Shown: positions 1-9,678, counted from the stretch's first letter. The stretch: 64,000 nucleotides of DNA from Deinococcus aetherius (GCF_025997855.1 NZ_AP026562.1:231001-295000); one strand, 5' to 3'. Notes: generated by a model not told the origin, from the letters alone. Numbers and translations: made by a program.

Positions 1-784
1 TGCCGATCCCGATCTGGATCACGCCGAGGCCGATCAGGACGAGCACGCCCTGCGCGGCGCTCCCGAACACGAACGCGAACAGGGTCGGCGGCAGGACCGC
101 CAGGATCGAGCCGACGGTCGGGAAGAACTCCAGCACGAGGGTCAGCACGCCCCACACGAACGCGAGGGGCACCCCGACGATGAGGAGGAACAGCCAGGAC
201 AGCACGGCGGCGAGGGCTCCCGTCAGGGCCTGCACCCACACGAAGCGCTCGAACTCGCCCGACATCCGGTGAAAGGCGTCCGCGACCCGCGAGCCGTCCT
301 GCACCCCGAAGGCGCGGGTGACCCGGGCGCGGATAGCGTCCGCCTCCAGCAGCAGCAGCGCGAGGAACACCACGATCAGCAGCAGGAGACTGCCCGCCGA
401 GAACAGCGCGCCCACTCCCTGGAAGGCCGCGCTCAGCAGACTGGACGAGGAGGGGGTACCCGAGGAGAGGTGCTCGGGCAGCCGGACGCCCAGCCCTTGC
501 AGGTGGTCACGGTAGCGGGGCCACTCGTCCGCGACCGCCGAGGCGCCGTAGCCGACCCCGGCGGCGAGCAGCCCCAGGAACAGCAGGAAGACCAAGACCA
601 CGAGCGTAACGCCCGCCCACCTGGGCACGAGAACCTCCAGGCGCCGTTGCAGGGGCCGGAACAGCACGGCGAGCACGCCGGCGAAGGCGACCGGCAGGGT
701 CACGGGTTGCGAGACGTGTAAAGCTCCCAGGACGGCGACGACTGCGATCAGGGCGAGCAGGGGGCGCAGGGCAGCGGTATTCAT
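1..784 (-). CDS. AI-2E family transporter (PerM/UPF0118-like), C-terminus beyond window
   Basis: The minus frame is open from an ATG at 784 to the window edge, giving about 261 codons and no stop. A Shine-Dalgarno CAGGAGG lies just upstream. Two hydrophobic segments open the protein, followed by a soluble central stretch and then paired hydrophobic segments. Within these, the pattern GVLTLVLEFFPTVGSILAVL matches the conserved (L/F)NFIPYVGS-type motif of AI-2E family exporters. The family consists of polytopic inner-membrane proteins of about 340-380 residues, linked to autoinducer, Na+/H+ or small-molecule export depending on the member. The substrate here cannot be told. The last membrane segments lie outside the window. 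Confidence 0.85.
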   Translation of the reverse strand, partial: MNTAALRPLLALIAVVAVLGALHVSQPVTLPVAFAGVLAVLFRPLQRRLEVLVPRWAGVTLVVLVFLLFLGLLAAGVGYGASAVADEWPRYRDHLQGLGVRLPEHLSSGTPSSSSLLSAAFQGVGALFSAGSLLLLIVVFLALLLLEADAIRARVTRAFGVQDGSRVADAFHRMSGEFERFVWVQALTGALAAVLSWLFLLIVGVPLAFVWGVLTLVLEFFPTVGSILAVLPPTLFAFVFGSAAQGVLVLIGLGVIQIGIG

Positions 785-823
785 ACACCTCCTGGAAGCA
801 TGACAGTTCCGTGGTGGGGAGGT

Positions 824-1171
824 TCAGGGCGCACCAACTTCACCGCCCGTTGCTGCCCGGTCGCCCCGGCACATGGTCCTCGAGACGGGCCTGGCTGCCG
901 CGAGCCAATTCAGCGCGCGGCAGCCTGAGAGGGAAGCTGGCGGTTTTGCGAGGACGAGTTGCCTATCCTGACGGCAGGATGGGCGGCGATCACCTCCATG
1001 CCGTCCTGCCCCGTCGTGCTCGCGCTGCAGGCGGAGCTGGTTATGCACCTGCACCTCGATATCGCTGGCGTCCGCCCCGTGCTCGTCTTCCAGGGCGGTA
1101 CCGACCTCCTCGCGGATGCGGTCGTCGCTGCGCCGGTCCCCCTTGGGGCCCTTGCCCCGGGAGCCCGTCAC
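824..1171 (-). pseudogene. BON-domain protein with collapsed BON domain (remnant)
   Basis: The frame starts at a GTG 26 nt beyond the stop of the fasciclin gene. Residues 1-41 read like the linker and first half of a Deinococcus BON domain (RSDDRIREEV, then DASDIEV). At about residue 41 the text jumps directly to VHNQLRLQRE, which normally ends a BON domain. Roughly 35 residues of the central beta-hairpin are missing without loss of frame. The tail after residue 55 looks unlike a folded domain and may be out of the original frame. BON domains bind membranes or phospholipid in stress proteins such as OsmY. I read this as a decayed gene; a rare mini-BON protein is the alternative. Confidence 0.45.
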
Positions 1172-1196
1172 GCCCGACCGGCCGGAGCCCGCGTGC

Positions 1197-1706
1197 TCAG
1201 GGAGGGGTGAGGTCCCCGGGCAGCAGGACGGTGTCGATGACGTAAATCAGCCCGTTGCACGCCCTGAGGGCCTGGTCCCCGGCATGTGCGTTGTTGACGA
1301 CGACGTGTGACCCCAGCGGCCGCACGTCGAGCGGGACGCCCGCGAGGGTGGTGGGCGTCCGGATCACGTCCAGTTCCTGCAAGTTCACACGGCCCTTGAC
1401 GATGTGATAACTCAGCAGCCGCGAGAGGGCGACCCGGTCGTTGCGGAGAAGTTGCTGGCGCCCTGCGGGAACGCGGGCGAAAGCGTTGTTGGTGGGCGCG
1501 AAGAGGGTGTAGACCGCCGGTCCGTTCACCACCGTGATCAGCCCGGAGGTGCGCAGGGCCTCCTGGAAGCGGCTGAGCTGCGGGTTGTTCGTCAGCAGGA
1601 CACCCAGCGGCTGGCAGGCCACCGGGGCCGCCCCACCACCGGCGAGGGCTACCTGGGCACCGCCCAGCGCGAGGCTGAGGCTCAGGGCACGGAGAATAGA
1701 ATTCAT
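1197..1706 (-). CDS. Secreted fasciclin (FAS1) domain protein
   Basis: A 169-residue protein with a clear signal peptide (residues 1 to about 23, ending ALA). A single FAS1 domain follows. Its two hallmark boxes are visible: H1-like YTLFAPTNNAFARVP near residue 67, and the YHIVKGRVN segment near residue 99, followed by the C-terminal GLIYVIDTVLLP. FAS1 proteins are extracytoplasmic adhesion or surface proteins. Single-domain secreted versions are common in Deinococcus and cyanobacteria. The start is supported by AAAGGAG spaced 5 nt from the ATG. The BON remnant lies directly downstream on the same strand. Confidence 0.9.
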   Translation of the reverse strand: MNSILRALSLSLALGGAQVALAGGGAAPVACQPLGVLLTNNPQLSRFQEALRTSGLITVVNGPAVYTLFAPTNNAFARVPAGRQQLLRNDRVALSRLLSYHIVKGRVNLQELDVIRTPTTLAGVPLDVRPLGSHVVVNNAHAGDQALRACNGLIYVIDTVLLPGDLTPP

Positions 1707-1842
1707 CAGGGCTCCTTTCCCGGCTGATGGGTGGCCCTTCGGCGTCCCGGTCAGCCTGTTCGGGTCTCTCCCGACATGGCCGGTTTCCCCGGCGGGGCGC
1801 CGGAGAGGCCGTGAGGGGCGGCGGGCGATTCAGTCCGGCGAG

Positions 1843-2262
1843 TCAGTACGGCGGAGGAGGGAGGTACCCGGCCACCCAGAAGGGCGGGGTCCCGTAGTAG
1901 CCGTAGTACGGCTCCCAGAAGTCGCGGTTCGGCCGCACGATCAGGTCAGGGTCGTACCTGGGCGAGTTCACCACGCGCTCGCGGGTCTGGTCGACGTGGA
2001 CCTCGTCCCGGGTCACCCGGGTGACGGCCTCCACCGGAAGCAGGAAGTGCCGCTCGCCCAGGCCCAGGAAGCCGCCCGCGCCGACTTGCAGCATCCGAAC
2101 CCTTTTCTCGCGCGGATCGACGAACAGCGCGCTCACGTGGCCGATCTCGTCGCCGTGCCGGTCGACCACCTTGCGGTCGCGGATGTCCTCCCCCTGCTGG
2201 GAGAGCGTGAGGTCGGTGTCGCTCAGCCGTATGAGCACGTGGTCCCCGGTGTCCTGCGTCAT
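1843..2262 (-). CDS. PRC-barrel domain protein
   Basis: A 139-residue soluble protein. Residues 8-85 form a PRC-barrel: an initial strand, then DRKVVDRHGDEIGHVSALFVD with the typical D-x-x-G-x-x-I-G turn, then REKRVRMLQVGAGGFLGLG and a strand ending in LPVEAV. The C-terminal 40 residues are rich in Tyr and Pro and probably disordered. PRC-barrels occur in RimM, photosynthetic reaction-centre H subunits and many stress proteins, so the role is open. An AAGGAGG lies upstream of the ATG. The start overlaps the stop of the small upstream gene by 4 nt (ATGA), which suggests translational coupling. Confidence 0.85.
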   Translation of the reverse strand: MTQDTGDHVLIRLSDTDLTLSQQGEDIRDRKVVDRHGDEIGHVSALFVDPREKRVRMLQVGAGGFLGLGERHFLLPVEAVTRVTRDEVHVDQTRERVVNSPRYDPDLIVRPNRDFWEPYYGYYGTPPFWVAGYLPPPPY

Positions 2263-2441
2263 GGCTGCCTCCTTGACCGGGCATGGGGGGAGCGGCGGGC
2301 GGCCTGCCCAGGGTGGGCGTGGACGGGCCGGTACGACGGAGCCCGGTCCGGCATGAAGAGCGGCACGTCGGGGGCCTCCCCCACCCGCGCGAGCGCCCGG
2401 ACGAGCCGGAAGAGGGTCTGGCGGAAGGAAAGCCCGGTCAC
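2259..2441 (-). CDS. Small basic protein of unknown function, coupled to PRC-barrel gene
   Basis: A 60-residue frame starting at GTG 2441 behind a good ribosome site (AAAGGAG, 7-8 nt spacing) and ending in a 4-nt overlap with the PRC-barrel ATG at 2262. The N-terminus (TGLSFRQTLFRLVRALARVG) could form an amphipathic helix. The rest is rich in Pro, His and Arg and low in complexity. I do not recognise a family. The spacing and ribosome site argue that it is translated, possibly as a leader or coupling peptide for the PRC gene; composition alone would not. Confidence 0.45.
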   Translation of the reverse strand: MTGLSFRQTLFRLVRALARVGEAPDVPLFMPDRAPSYRPVHAHPGQAARRSPHARSRRQP

Positions 2442-2550
2442 GGCGGTCTCCTTTCTGCCCACCGGGACGGCGGGGCGGAGGCTGAAGGGTGAGGGGCGTG
2501 CCTGTGGCCGGTTCCGGGGCGGCCCGCCTGTTCGGCCACCGGGGCGCATC

Positions 2551-3069
2551 TCACCCCAGGTCGCCCGGGGACGCCCGCGCCATGTGGGCGAAGAACACGT
2601 CCGCCCGCGCCGAGACGTGCAGGGCCTCGTCCCCCTGAAAGGACGCGTGTTCCGCCGGGACGTAGACGAGTCGCGTCGGGGCGTCGCTCGACGCCACCTC
2701 GTATCCGGCCACCCGGGTGGAGTCCGGGTCGTAGTGCAGGTCGTGGATGACGCCGAGCGGGACGCCGTCGCTGCTGACGAGAGGGGTTCGGCCCAGGTGC
2801 GGGCCGTGCTTGTGCGCGAACCTGACCCTCGGCAACCGGCCGATGGGGGCCAGGTCGTCGCGGGCAGTCACGACCACCTCGGCGGACCTCAGCTCGAAGA
2901 CCGACTCGAAGGGCAGCACGAGGTCATCGGCTGCGGGCGGAGCCGGGCGGACGAGGAGCGCGAGCACCTTGACCTCGGCCGGATCGATGATGACGTCTTT
3001 CACCTGCCCGAGCCGCCCGTCGCCGCGCTCGACGACGGCCTTGCCGATCAGTTCCAGGGTGGTAGGCAC
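2551..3069 (-). CDS. PRC-barrel domain protein (tandem barrels)
   Basis: A 172-residue protein from a GTG at 3069, chosen because GGAGG sits 8 nt upstream. The frame extends further 5' but has no ribosome site there. Two PRC-like modules are visible: LELIGKAVVERGDGRLGQVKDVIID (residues 5-29) leading to LPFESVFEL, and a second with LVSSDGVPLGVIHDLHYDPDS (near residue 100) leading to YVPAEHA. Two-barrel PRC proteins are common in Deinococcus and actinobacteria. It heads the minus-strand cluster that continues into the small protein and the second PRC gene. Confidence 0.8.
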   Translation of the reverse strand: MPTTLELIGKAVVERGDGRLGQVKDVIIDPAEVKVLALLVRPAPPAADDLVLPFESVFELRSAEVVVTARDDLAPIGRLPRVRFAHKHGPHLGRTPLVSSDGVPLGVIHDLHYDPDSTRVAGYEVASSDAPTRLVYVPAEHASFQGDEALHVSARADVFFAHMARASPGDLG

Positions 3070-4799
3070 GTGGCCCTCCGAAGGAAGATTCCGCGAGCCG
3101 CGAAGGTCCAAACCGGCGACACGGCGAAGTGGGGGCGCCGGGCATCACCCGGTCCGTCCACCCCGACGGTACGCGGGGAAACTGTGGCCCACCTGTTCCG
3201 AAACTGAGCCAGAGCTGAGGCCTGCCGTGCCGTCCTCCCGGTGCGGCCACGACGCGGCGCGGGAGGGTCTTGCCGGGCAGCTTGAGGTGACGGGCAGATC
3301 GAGGCGCTTCCCGGCAGAGAGGCGCGATCAGGGAGGGGACGAAGGGCCCACTCACACAGGTTCCCGGACGCGCGTCCTCCGGGTGAAGGGGTGCCTGTGC
3401 CGGAGCGGGGCGTTCCTCGCCGGACCACGCCTGTCTTCCTCCCGCGTGCCCGGGGAGAACCGGCCCTGTCGGGCGGTCTTGCCCGCGTCCGCCGCCGTGG
3501 AGGTCACGGCCGGGCAGGTGAAGCAACGCGAGACGGGGCCGACGGACCCACGGTCATCCACGGGGCTGGGGGCCGGTTGAGGGCCGCCTCGCCTTCTCCG
3601 GGGTGGAGACTGCGACGACACATGGCGGTGGAGGACGACAACTCGGGTGTGACCGCGCCGCGGCGCGGCTTCACGCAGGGGGACGGCGGCCCCGTCTCGC
3701 CGGGGCCAGGGCACCCGACCTGTCGATTCCGCCGATGTCCTTGCCGGAAGTCCCGGCCCGGACACAACGGCTCGCCGGAAGACACGTGACGCCACCGGAC
3801 CCCCGCCACTGGCTTCCTTTCCCCGGCGAAGGTGGGGCGGACCCCGGCCTATTGTCTTTGCCCGTGGAGGTGCCCCGGAGTCCCGGAGACGTGAATCGGT
3901 GCCAGCGCGCCGCCATCCCCCCAGGAGCGTGACCTGTCGCCAGTCGCACCCACACGAGCAGGGGTTGGTCGGCTCGCGGACCTCCAGGGTCCGATGAGCC
4001 TCAGCCGGGGCTCAGCCTGCCGACAGTCCCAACTCAGCCTGACCGCCTAGCGTAAGCACGGGTTGTTGCGGGAGCGTACGTGGTGATCCTTCTTCTCCCT
4101 GCCCCGGAGGTCCCCATGCTGACCCTTCAGGAGGTGGACGGTCCGCCCGTCATTCGGCGCGGCGGCACTCCGTCCCGGAAAATCGCCGAGACGGTCGTCG
4201 TGCCCCAGCGGGGAGAAGTGCTCGGCCTGTCGCCCGGCGAGGCATCCTGCGGGGCACGACCTTTCACGGTGCCCCCTGAGGTGGTGTTCGGCCTCCTCAC
4301 TGTTCGGAAGAGGGCCACCGCAAGGCCGGGCGGTCTGACTCTGGATGAGTCCACCCCCAGAGTTCACCCGAGAAAATCGGTCCTGCCGACGCTTCCTCCC
4401 GCTCTCCGCCGCGCAGTCCGTGGGGGTGGAAGTCCTCTGCCCCTCCCAGTCGAGGCGGGTGCCTGCTCAACCTCTCCACGAATCAAGCCAGTCTCGTTCC
4501 GGGCAAGGTCGCGCGCTGCGAGAAGGGTGGCCCTTTCCCCGACGGGTGACCGTCCCTCACCCCGGGTTCGGCCGGACAGGAACGGGTGGACCTGTCGCCG
4601 GGGCTCGGTTCGTGCCCGACCTTCCCCGGGCCGAGCCCACAGCCTGAACGGTCAGAGGAGACCCGTGCTGCTCACGCACCCCACAGGACAGAGCCCCGGC
4701 TGCCGCGAACCGCTGGAGCCGGAAATTCCGGCTCACCCCGGACACCGACTCCCTTGCCACCCCACGGAGCGTCCCCACCTCACCCCCAGGAGCATGAAG
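3070..4799. other. 1.7-kb stretch with no convincing gene
   Basis: Many overlapping frames are open on both strands, as expected at this GC content, but none reads as a folded protein and no frame keeps normal codon use throughout. The best candidate is an ATG at 4116 behind an excellent GGAGG (5-nt spacing). It opens with MLTLQEVDGPPVIRRGG and stays open in the frame of the gene at 4800, but it becomes Pro/Arg-rich and unconvincing after about 40 codons. It may be the 5' piece of a decayed gene. I see no RNA gene or transposase remnant here. Confidence 0.5.
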
Positions 4800-5030
4800 A
4801 TGAGCGACACCGAGCCCCTAAATTCCGTCCAGCCGATCAAGTCCCTCGACCAAATCGAACGGGAGACGGGCGGCGCCGCGACCCCCGTCACACCCGTCGA
4901 TACCCGGGAGGGTGAGGACCGGTCGTTCCTCGGGGCGCTCGTTGCCCCGTTCATCGGGACGGCGGAAGGCGACAGGCCCGACCCGACGACCGCGCCACCC
5001 AGCGAGACCACGGAGAACTCGGAGGGTTGA
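4800..5030 (+). CDS. Small acidic protein of unknown function
   Basis: A 76-residue acidic protein. There are two in-frame ATGs (4794 and 4800). The second is chosen because AGGAG lies 7 nt away, against only 1 nt from the first. The sequence is Asp/Glu/Thr/Pro-rich with a short hydrophobic patch (FLGALVAPFIG, about residues 44-54) in the middle. It has no Cys and no recognisable domain. Composition suggests an intrinsically disordered or small stress-associated protein. It is followed by 300 nt of leader to the secreted protein at 5345. Confidence 0.55.
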   Translation: MSDTEPLNSVQPIKSLDQIERETGGAATPVTPVDTREGEDRSFLGALVAPFIGTAEGDRPDPTTAPPSETTENSEG

Positions 5031-5344
5031 GGCTTCCCCACGTCGTCGAAGCGGACGGAGGCCACGGCCGCGAGACAACGGGAACCCGGGCTCCGTGCCT
5101 CACCCGCGCCCGGGTTCCCGGAGGTTTTTCTTGGGGCCGAAGGGACGGTCGATTGCCCGCGCGGCTTGGTGCAGTCATCCGCCCCTGCGCCCTGACCGGC
5201 GGCAGATGGGAGACCAGCGTCCGGCTCTCGGGGAACGGTGTGGGTCCCCCGCTCCTGACGGACTGGAAGAGACGCCGCCTCGCGGCCCAGGGTCCAGCTT
5301 CTCCCACCTGCCGTCCTCCCGCCATCCACCTCGGAGGTTTCCCC

Positions 5345-6151
5345 ATGCGTTTCCTGCCCCTCGCCGCCCTGCTGCTGCTGGCGCCCGTCGCCGCCCAGAC
5401 GACCGGGGAGCGCCTGCTCTCCGGCACGACCTTCGAATTGCCCTGGGGGATCTACCAGGGCGGCCTGACCAACCTCTACGACGGCGAGACCCGCCTGCGC
5501 CTGAGTGCCCCGCAGGGCGTCCGCGTCCTGGGCACCCGCTACAACCCGGAAACCCACGGGGCGCTGGTCGCGTACCGTGGCACCCTGTCTCCCCGCGAGG
5601 CGCTGGCCTTCGCGGTGAATCAACTTCAGCGTCAGGGCTTCGAGCTGACCATCCGCGCCTACCCCGACCCCGGACAGGCCCGGGCCCTGCTGCGCCGCAA
5701 CGAGCTCCTGATGGAGGTGAGGATCACGCGGGGCGACCAGGGGGTGACCCGGGCGCTGTACCTCTTCCGCAACGGAGAACTCCCCGAGCGCCTGCTCGTC
5801 GACCAGGCCCCGGACTTCCTGCGGGTGTATGCCGCCCCGGTCGATCTCCAGACGGTGCAGGTCGAGCGAGGGCGCGTCATCCTGACCCCGCCCGGGGACG
5901 TGCTGATCGACGTGACCAGTTACCGGGATGGGGTCGCCAGCCTGCAGTTCTACGGTAACTTCTCCCTGGAGCAGCTCAAGGACTTCTACCTGCCCTTCTT
6001 CAAGGCCCAGGGGTTTGTGGAGATCGGAACGGTTCGGGAGGACGACCGGGAAGTTTCCTTCCAGTTCGGGCGGGGCGACGAGCGGCTGACAGTGGAACTT
6101 GAGGCGGAGACGACCGACGCGGCCCGCGTGGACCTGCGTTACGGGCGCTGA
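5345..6151 (+). CDS. Secreted protein of unknown function
   Basis: A 268-residue protein starting at an ATG behind GGAGG (7-nt spacing). Residues 1-18 form a signal peptide (MRFLPLAALLLLAPVAAQ). The mature part is rich in beta structure and contains a repeated pattern: a segment near 75-110 (SPREALAFAVNQLQRQGFEL) and another near 215-245 (SLEQLKDFYLPFFKAQGFVE). Each has a helix followed by GF and a strand, as in tandem alpha/beta modules. I do not recognise the family. The periplasmic or envelope location is inferred from the signal peptide. Confidence 0.75.
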   Translation: MRFLPLAALLLLAPVAAQTTGERLLSGTTFELPWGIYQGGLTNLYDGETRLRLSAPQGVRVLGTRYNPETHGALVAYRGTLSPREALAFAVNQLQRQGFELTIRAYPDPGQARALLRRNELLMEVRITRGDQGVTRALYLFRNGELPERLLVDQAPDFLRVYAAPVDLQTVQVERGRVILTPPGDVLIDVTSYRDGVASLQFYGNFSLEQLKDFYLPFFKAQGFVEIGTVREDDREVSFQFGRGDERLTVELEAETTDAARVDLRYGR

Positions 6152-6908
6152 GCCCAGGGCCGCCGGCCCGGCCTGTCAGCGAGGACCCGGCTCGTGGCGC
6201 AGCACCTGCCCGCGCGCCAGCCGCCCGGCGTCATGCCGCCTGAGCAGCAGCAGGTCGGCGACGGCGGCCCGACTGGGGCCGCGCCAGTGGTCCCGGACCT
6301 CCTCCCCGTCAACATCGCCATCTTGCTCCTCGCCGTGTGGTGATTCGTCTCGATTCGGTATGAACAGCGCGTTTACGACCAGAACAAGCCCTGACCTTCC
6401 CGAAATCGGCAGGGCGCTCCGTCCGTTTGCCACGGCTGAGGGTTGGAAAGGCATTTCGTTGGCGTGGCCCCTGCTCCCCCACGCGGGCGGGCTACATTCC
6501 GTGTCCACGCCGTTCCTTCTCCTTCTCACCCGCCTGCCTGGCGACCGCAAAGGCGTGGCGCCCGTTCCTCCCATCCTCCTCCTCCTGCAGGGCACGGTTG
6601 AACGTCTTTAACAACGCCTCGTTCTGACCGTCGTTGGACTGACCCACCCGCGACTACGGTAGATCAGCCATGCACTCCTCCGGCTTCCAGGCTTTGTGCG
6701 CTTCATCCTGGGTCGCGTTCGCAGGGGAACAGCACGTTCACTTGCGAACGCTCCGTGGAGGAGCACTTCGACGGGTCGCCTCGCCTCAGCCCCCCCTCAG
6801 CTTCGGGACAGGGAGGCCACAGCTTCTCCACGTACCCTCTCAAGCAGAGGGCGCTGGAAGTCTGCCCCATTGCGCCCCTGAGTCTTGAGAGGCACCCCAG
6901 GAGGACCT
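6152..6908. other. Intergenic stretch with no convincing gene
   Basis: About 750 nt. A minus-strand frame ending near 6176 shows a short protein-like run (RAAVADLLLLRRHDAGRLAR) that could be the C-terminal scrap of a lost gene. Nothing upstream of it in that frame continues the similarity and I cannot name the family. The right end carries the AGGAGG leader of the gene at 6909. Confidence 0.4.
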
Positions 6909-7304
6909 ATGAATTCCAGAATCCAGAAGATCGCTCTCACCCTGGCCCTGGTCTCCCTGCCGGTGACGGCAACCGCTCAGACGGACGCGACCCCCAACGT
7001 CGAGAACAACGCCGTCACCACGCCAGCGGAGAGTGACAACGTCCCCGGCAACGAGGGTGGGGTGTTGACCGATCCCGACCGCATCGAGAACAACGCGACC
7101 ACCACGCCGGCCGAGAACGACGGCATCCCGGGGAATGAAGACGACACCGTGGCGGGGAACGCCGTTGTCGTTAGGGCCGAGGAGGACAACCGTTTCCCCT
7201 GGGGACTGCTCGGCCTGATCGGTCTGGCGGGTCTGGCGGGCCGCAGCGGTGGTGCGCGGCGGGAGGTCAAGCTGGGCGGGCCGGTGGACGGCGCACGCCA
7301 TTGA
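6909..7304 (+). CDS. WGxxGxxG-anchor secreted protein with internal repeats
   Basis: A 131-residue protein. It has a signal peptide (1-24, ending TATAQ), then two near-identical acidic units of about 22 residues (ENNAVTTPAESDNVPGNE and ENNATTTPAENDGIPGNE). Next comes a C-terminal hydrophobic anchor of the WGxxGxxG type (PWGLLGLIGLAGLAG, about residues 98-112), then a basic tail. This layout matches the WGxxGxxG-CTERM class of small exported proteins, which are thought to be sorted or anchored by the C-terminal signal. The role is unknown. AGGAGG precedes the ATG by 6 nt. The left IS copy begins 3 nt after its stop codon. Confidence 0.75.
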   Translation: MNSRIQKIALTLALVSLPVTATAQTDATPNVENNAVTTPAESDNVPGNEGGVLTDPDRIENNATTTPAENDGIPGNEDDTVAGNAVVVRAEEDNRFPWGLLGLIGLAGLAGRSGGARREVKLGGPVDGARH

Positions 7305-7306
7305 CA

Positions 7307-7961
<655 letters not shown>

Positions 7962-8865
7962 CCACGCCCATGCGTTCGCGCAGCACGCCTCCGCCTCCGC
8001 CTGGATGCGCCAGCACCACCCGGCAGCGTTCCTGGCGGGCGTGCTCGCTGAAGCGCCGGGGATGTGGCCCGCGAGCACCCTGGGTCACGAGGCGCGGCGC
8101 TGGGGAGTGAAGCTCGCCCCCATGTGCATCAACCGGAGTGGGATCAGCTACCGGGCCGAATCGGCGCAAGTTGTCCGTGCCCCACTGACAGCGGTGGACG
8201 GGCTGAGCCCCGACGCGGCGCGGGGGATCGTGCAGGAACGCCTGACCGGGGGGAAGTTCGTGGGCGTTGAGGACTTCTACGACCGGGTCGATCTGAGCCG
8301 GGACACGTTGGAGACGCTGGTGAAGGCCGGGGCGTTTGACGTCCAGGGTCCGCGACCGAACCGCCTCCAGGTCTTCTACGCCTTGCAGACCGTCGCCCAC
8401 GCGCGGAAGCCAGGCACCCGTGCCCTGCTCGGTCCCCAGGTTCAGGCCCCGGACCTGCCCGACCTCTGCGCGGACGAAACCTTGTGGCTGGACCTGGAGA
8501 CCAAGGGGGTCTCGGAGTCGGGACGGCACCCCCTGGACGCCCACCGCACCCGGCTGCGGGACGTGGGGTGCAAGCCGCCGGAAGCGCTGCGGCACGGGGA
8601 GCAGGCCTGGACGGCGGGGCTGATCGTGGCGAGGCAGAAACCGCCTACGGCCGGGGGCTTCGCCTTCTATGTCTTGGAGGACGGCGCCTCGCGAGCCCAG
8701 GCCGTCATCTCCCCGGACCTGTGGGAGGCGCACCGGGTCCTGCTGCGCGATGCCCAGGCGCTGATCGTGTGCGGGGAGGCGACGGTGCGGGGCCGGGCGG
8801 TGACCCTGCGGGTCCTGCGGCTGTCGGAACTGCCGCTCAGCCACGTGCGGCAGGCGGCCGATTAA
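7962..8865 (+). pseudogene. dnaE2: Error-prone DNA polymerase DnaE2, 5'-truncated by IS
   Basis: About 300 residues of open frame directly abut the IS end with no start of their own. The opening (HAHAFAQHASASAWMRQHHP) aligns by eye with the S-H-A-x-x-F-A...SAWL+xHHPA.F block of DnaE-type polymerases. It is followed by the tandem helix-hairpin-helix region (LTAVDGLSPDAARGIV; LETLVKAGAFD) and a C-terminal OB-fold (AGLIVARQKPPTAGGFAFYV). Family members are over 1000 residues, so the PHP and palm domains with the catalytic Asp residues are lost. In other Deinococcus such as D. deserti, dnaE2 works in an SOS mutagenesis cassette. No imuY or lexA partner is visible here. The piece is not functional as a polymerase. 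Confidence 0.85.
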
Positions 8866-9231
8866 GCGGGCCCGCCTCATGCGGGGGGCAGGGGCATTCC
8901 GCGTCTACTCGGCCGCGCACCCCTGCCCGTCCAGTGGCCGCCGGGCACCCGACTTCCGGGCGGCTGAGCCCCCTGCGTGGGCCACGTCTCTCGGCGGCCC
9001 CTGGCCCTGGTGCCCCAGCCTGGACCACGGGGATCAGCGCCGTCAACCCACCTGGAGGCCGGGTCGCTCACACGCACGGGCGCACCCAAAGGCCAAGAAG
9101 TAAGCCCCGGGGCCTACACGGCGCCCAGGAGCAAAGGGACCGACTTCACCCGGCCAGTTGTGTGGGACACCCCAACCTTAAAACCCCAGCATCAAGGTGG
9201 GATGCAAACCCAAGGAAGAGGCCTTCACCGC
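8866..9231. other. Intergenic gap, nothing recognised
   Basis: About 365 nt between the dnaE2 fragment and the stop of the response regulator. Frames are open on both strands, but none has a ribosome site with a protein-like sequence. Confidence 0.4.
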
Positions 9232-9657
9232 TCAGGCGCAGCGGTCGGCGGTGAGCCAGCGCCGACCAAGCTGGTTGATGGTGGTGACGAACTCGGCGAA
9301 CCCCTCGGGCTTGAGCAGGTAGTCGTCCGCGCCGCAGGCCAGGCACGCCTCGCGGTCCTGGGACAGGTTCGAGGTGGTGAAGATCACCACCGGCACCTCC
9401 CGGAGCGCGGCGTCCCCCTTGATGGCGCACAACACCTGGTGGCCGTTCACCCGGGGCATGTTCAGGTCGAGCAGAATCAGGTCCGGTTGTCCCGCCGGGC
9501 GCCCGGCGTAGGCTCCGCGGCGGGAGAGGAAGTCCAGCGCCTCGGCCCCGTCGCGCGCCACGCTGACCTTACACTGCACGTTGCTGAGTTCCAGCGCCGC
9601 GCACGCCAGCTCGACGTCGTGTGCGTTGTCCTCGACGATCAGCAGGTGCCTGGACAG
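9232..9657 (-). CDS. Single-domain response regulator (Rcp1/CheY-like), probable CTG start
   Basis: A 141-residue receiver domain. The acidic pair E9/D10 (LIVEDN), phospho-acceptor D64 (LILLDLNMP), the T94/T95 switch region and K116 (LLKPEG) are all present, with no output domain. The insertion between beta2 and beta3 and the LNMPRVNG box are typical of Rcp1-type regulators partnered with bacteriophytochromes or hybrid kinases. No ATG, GTG or TTG lies near the domain start. AAAGGAG is followed after 5 nt by CTG at 9657, which gives exactly the expected N-terminus, so CTG is my start. No kinase is adjacent. Confidence 0.85.
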   Translation of the reverse strand: MSRHLLIVEDNAHDVELACAALELSNVQCKVSVARDGAEALDFLSRRGAYAGRPAGQPDLILLDLNMPRVNGHQVLCAIKGDAALREVPVVIFTTSNLSQDREACLACGADDYLLKPEGFAEFVTTINQLGRRWLTADRCA

Positions 9658-9678
9658 GCGGACTCCTTTCAGGAAGCA

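Noticed and set aside
1534..3207. Plus-strand open frame of 557 codons opposite the FAS1 and PRC genes
   Set aside because: Arg/Gly/Val-rich mirror of real minus-strand genes with no ribosome site; a high-GC artefact.
4116..4799. Small gene starting at 4116
   Set aside because: Excellent GGAGG spacing, but the sequence loses protein character after about 40 codons; recorded only within the gap entry.
6600..6700. Possible integrase scrap on the minus strand (FNRALQEEE)
   Set aside because: Too short and too weak a likeness to integrase C-termini to be called.
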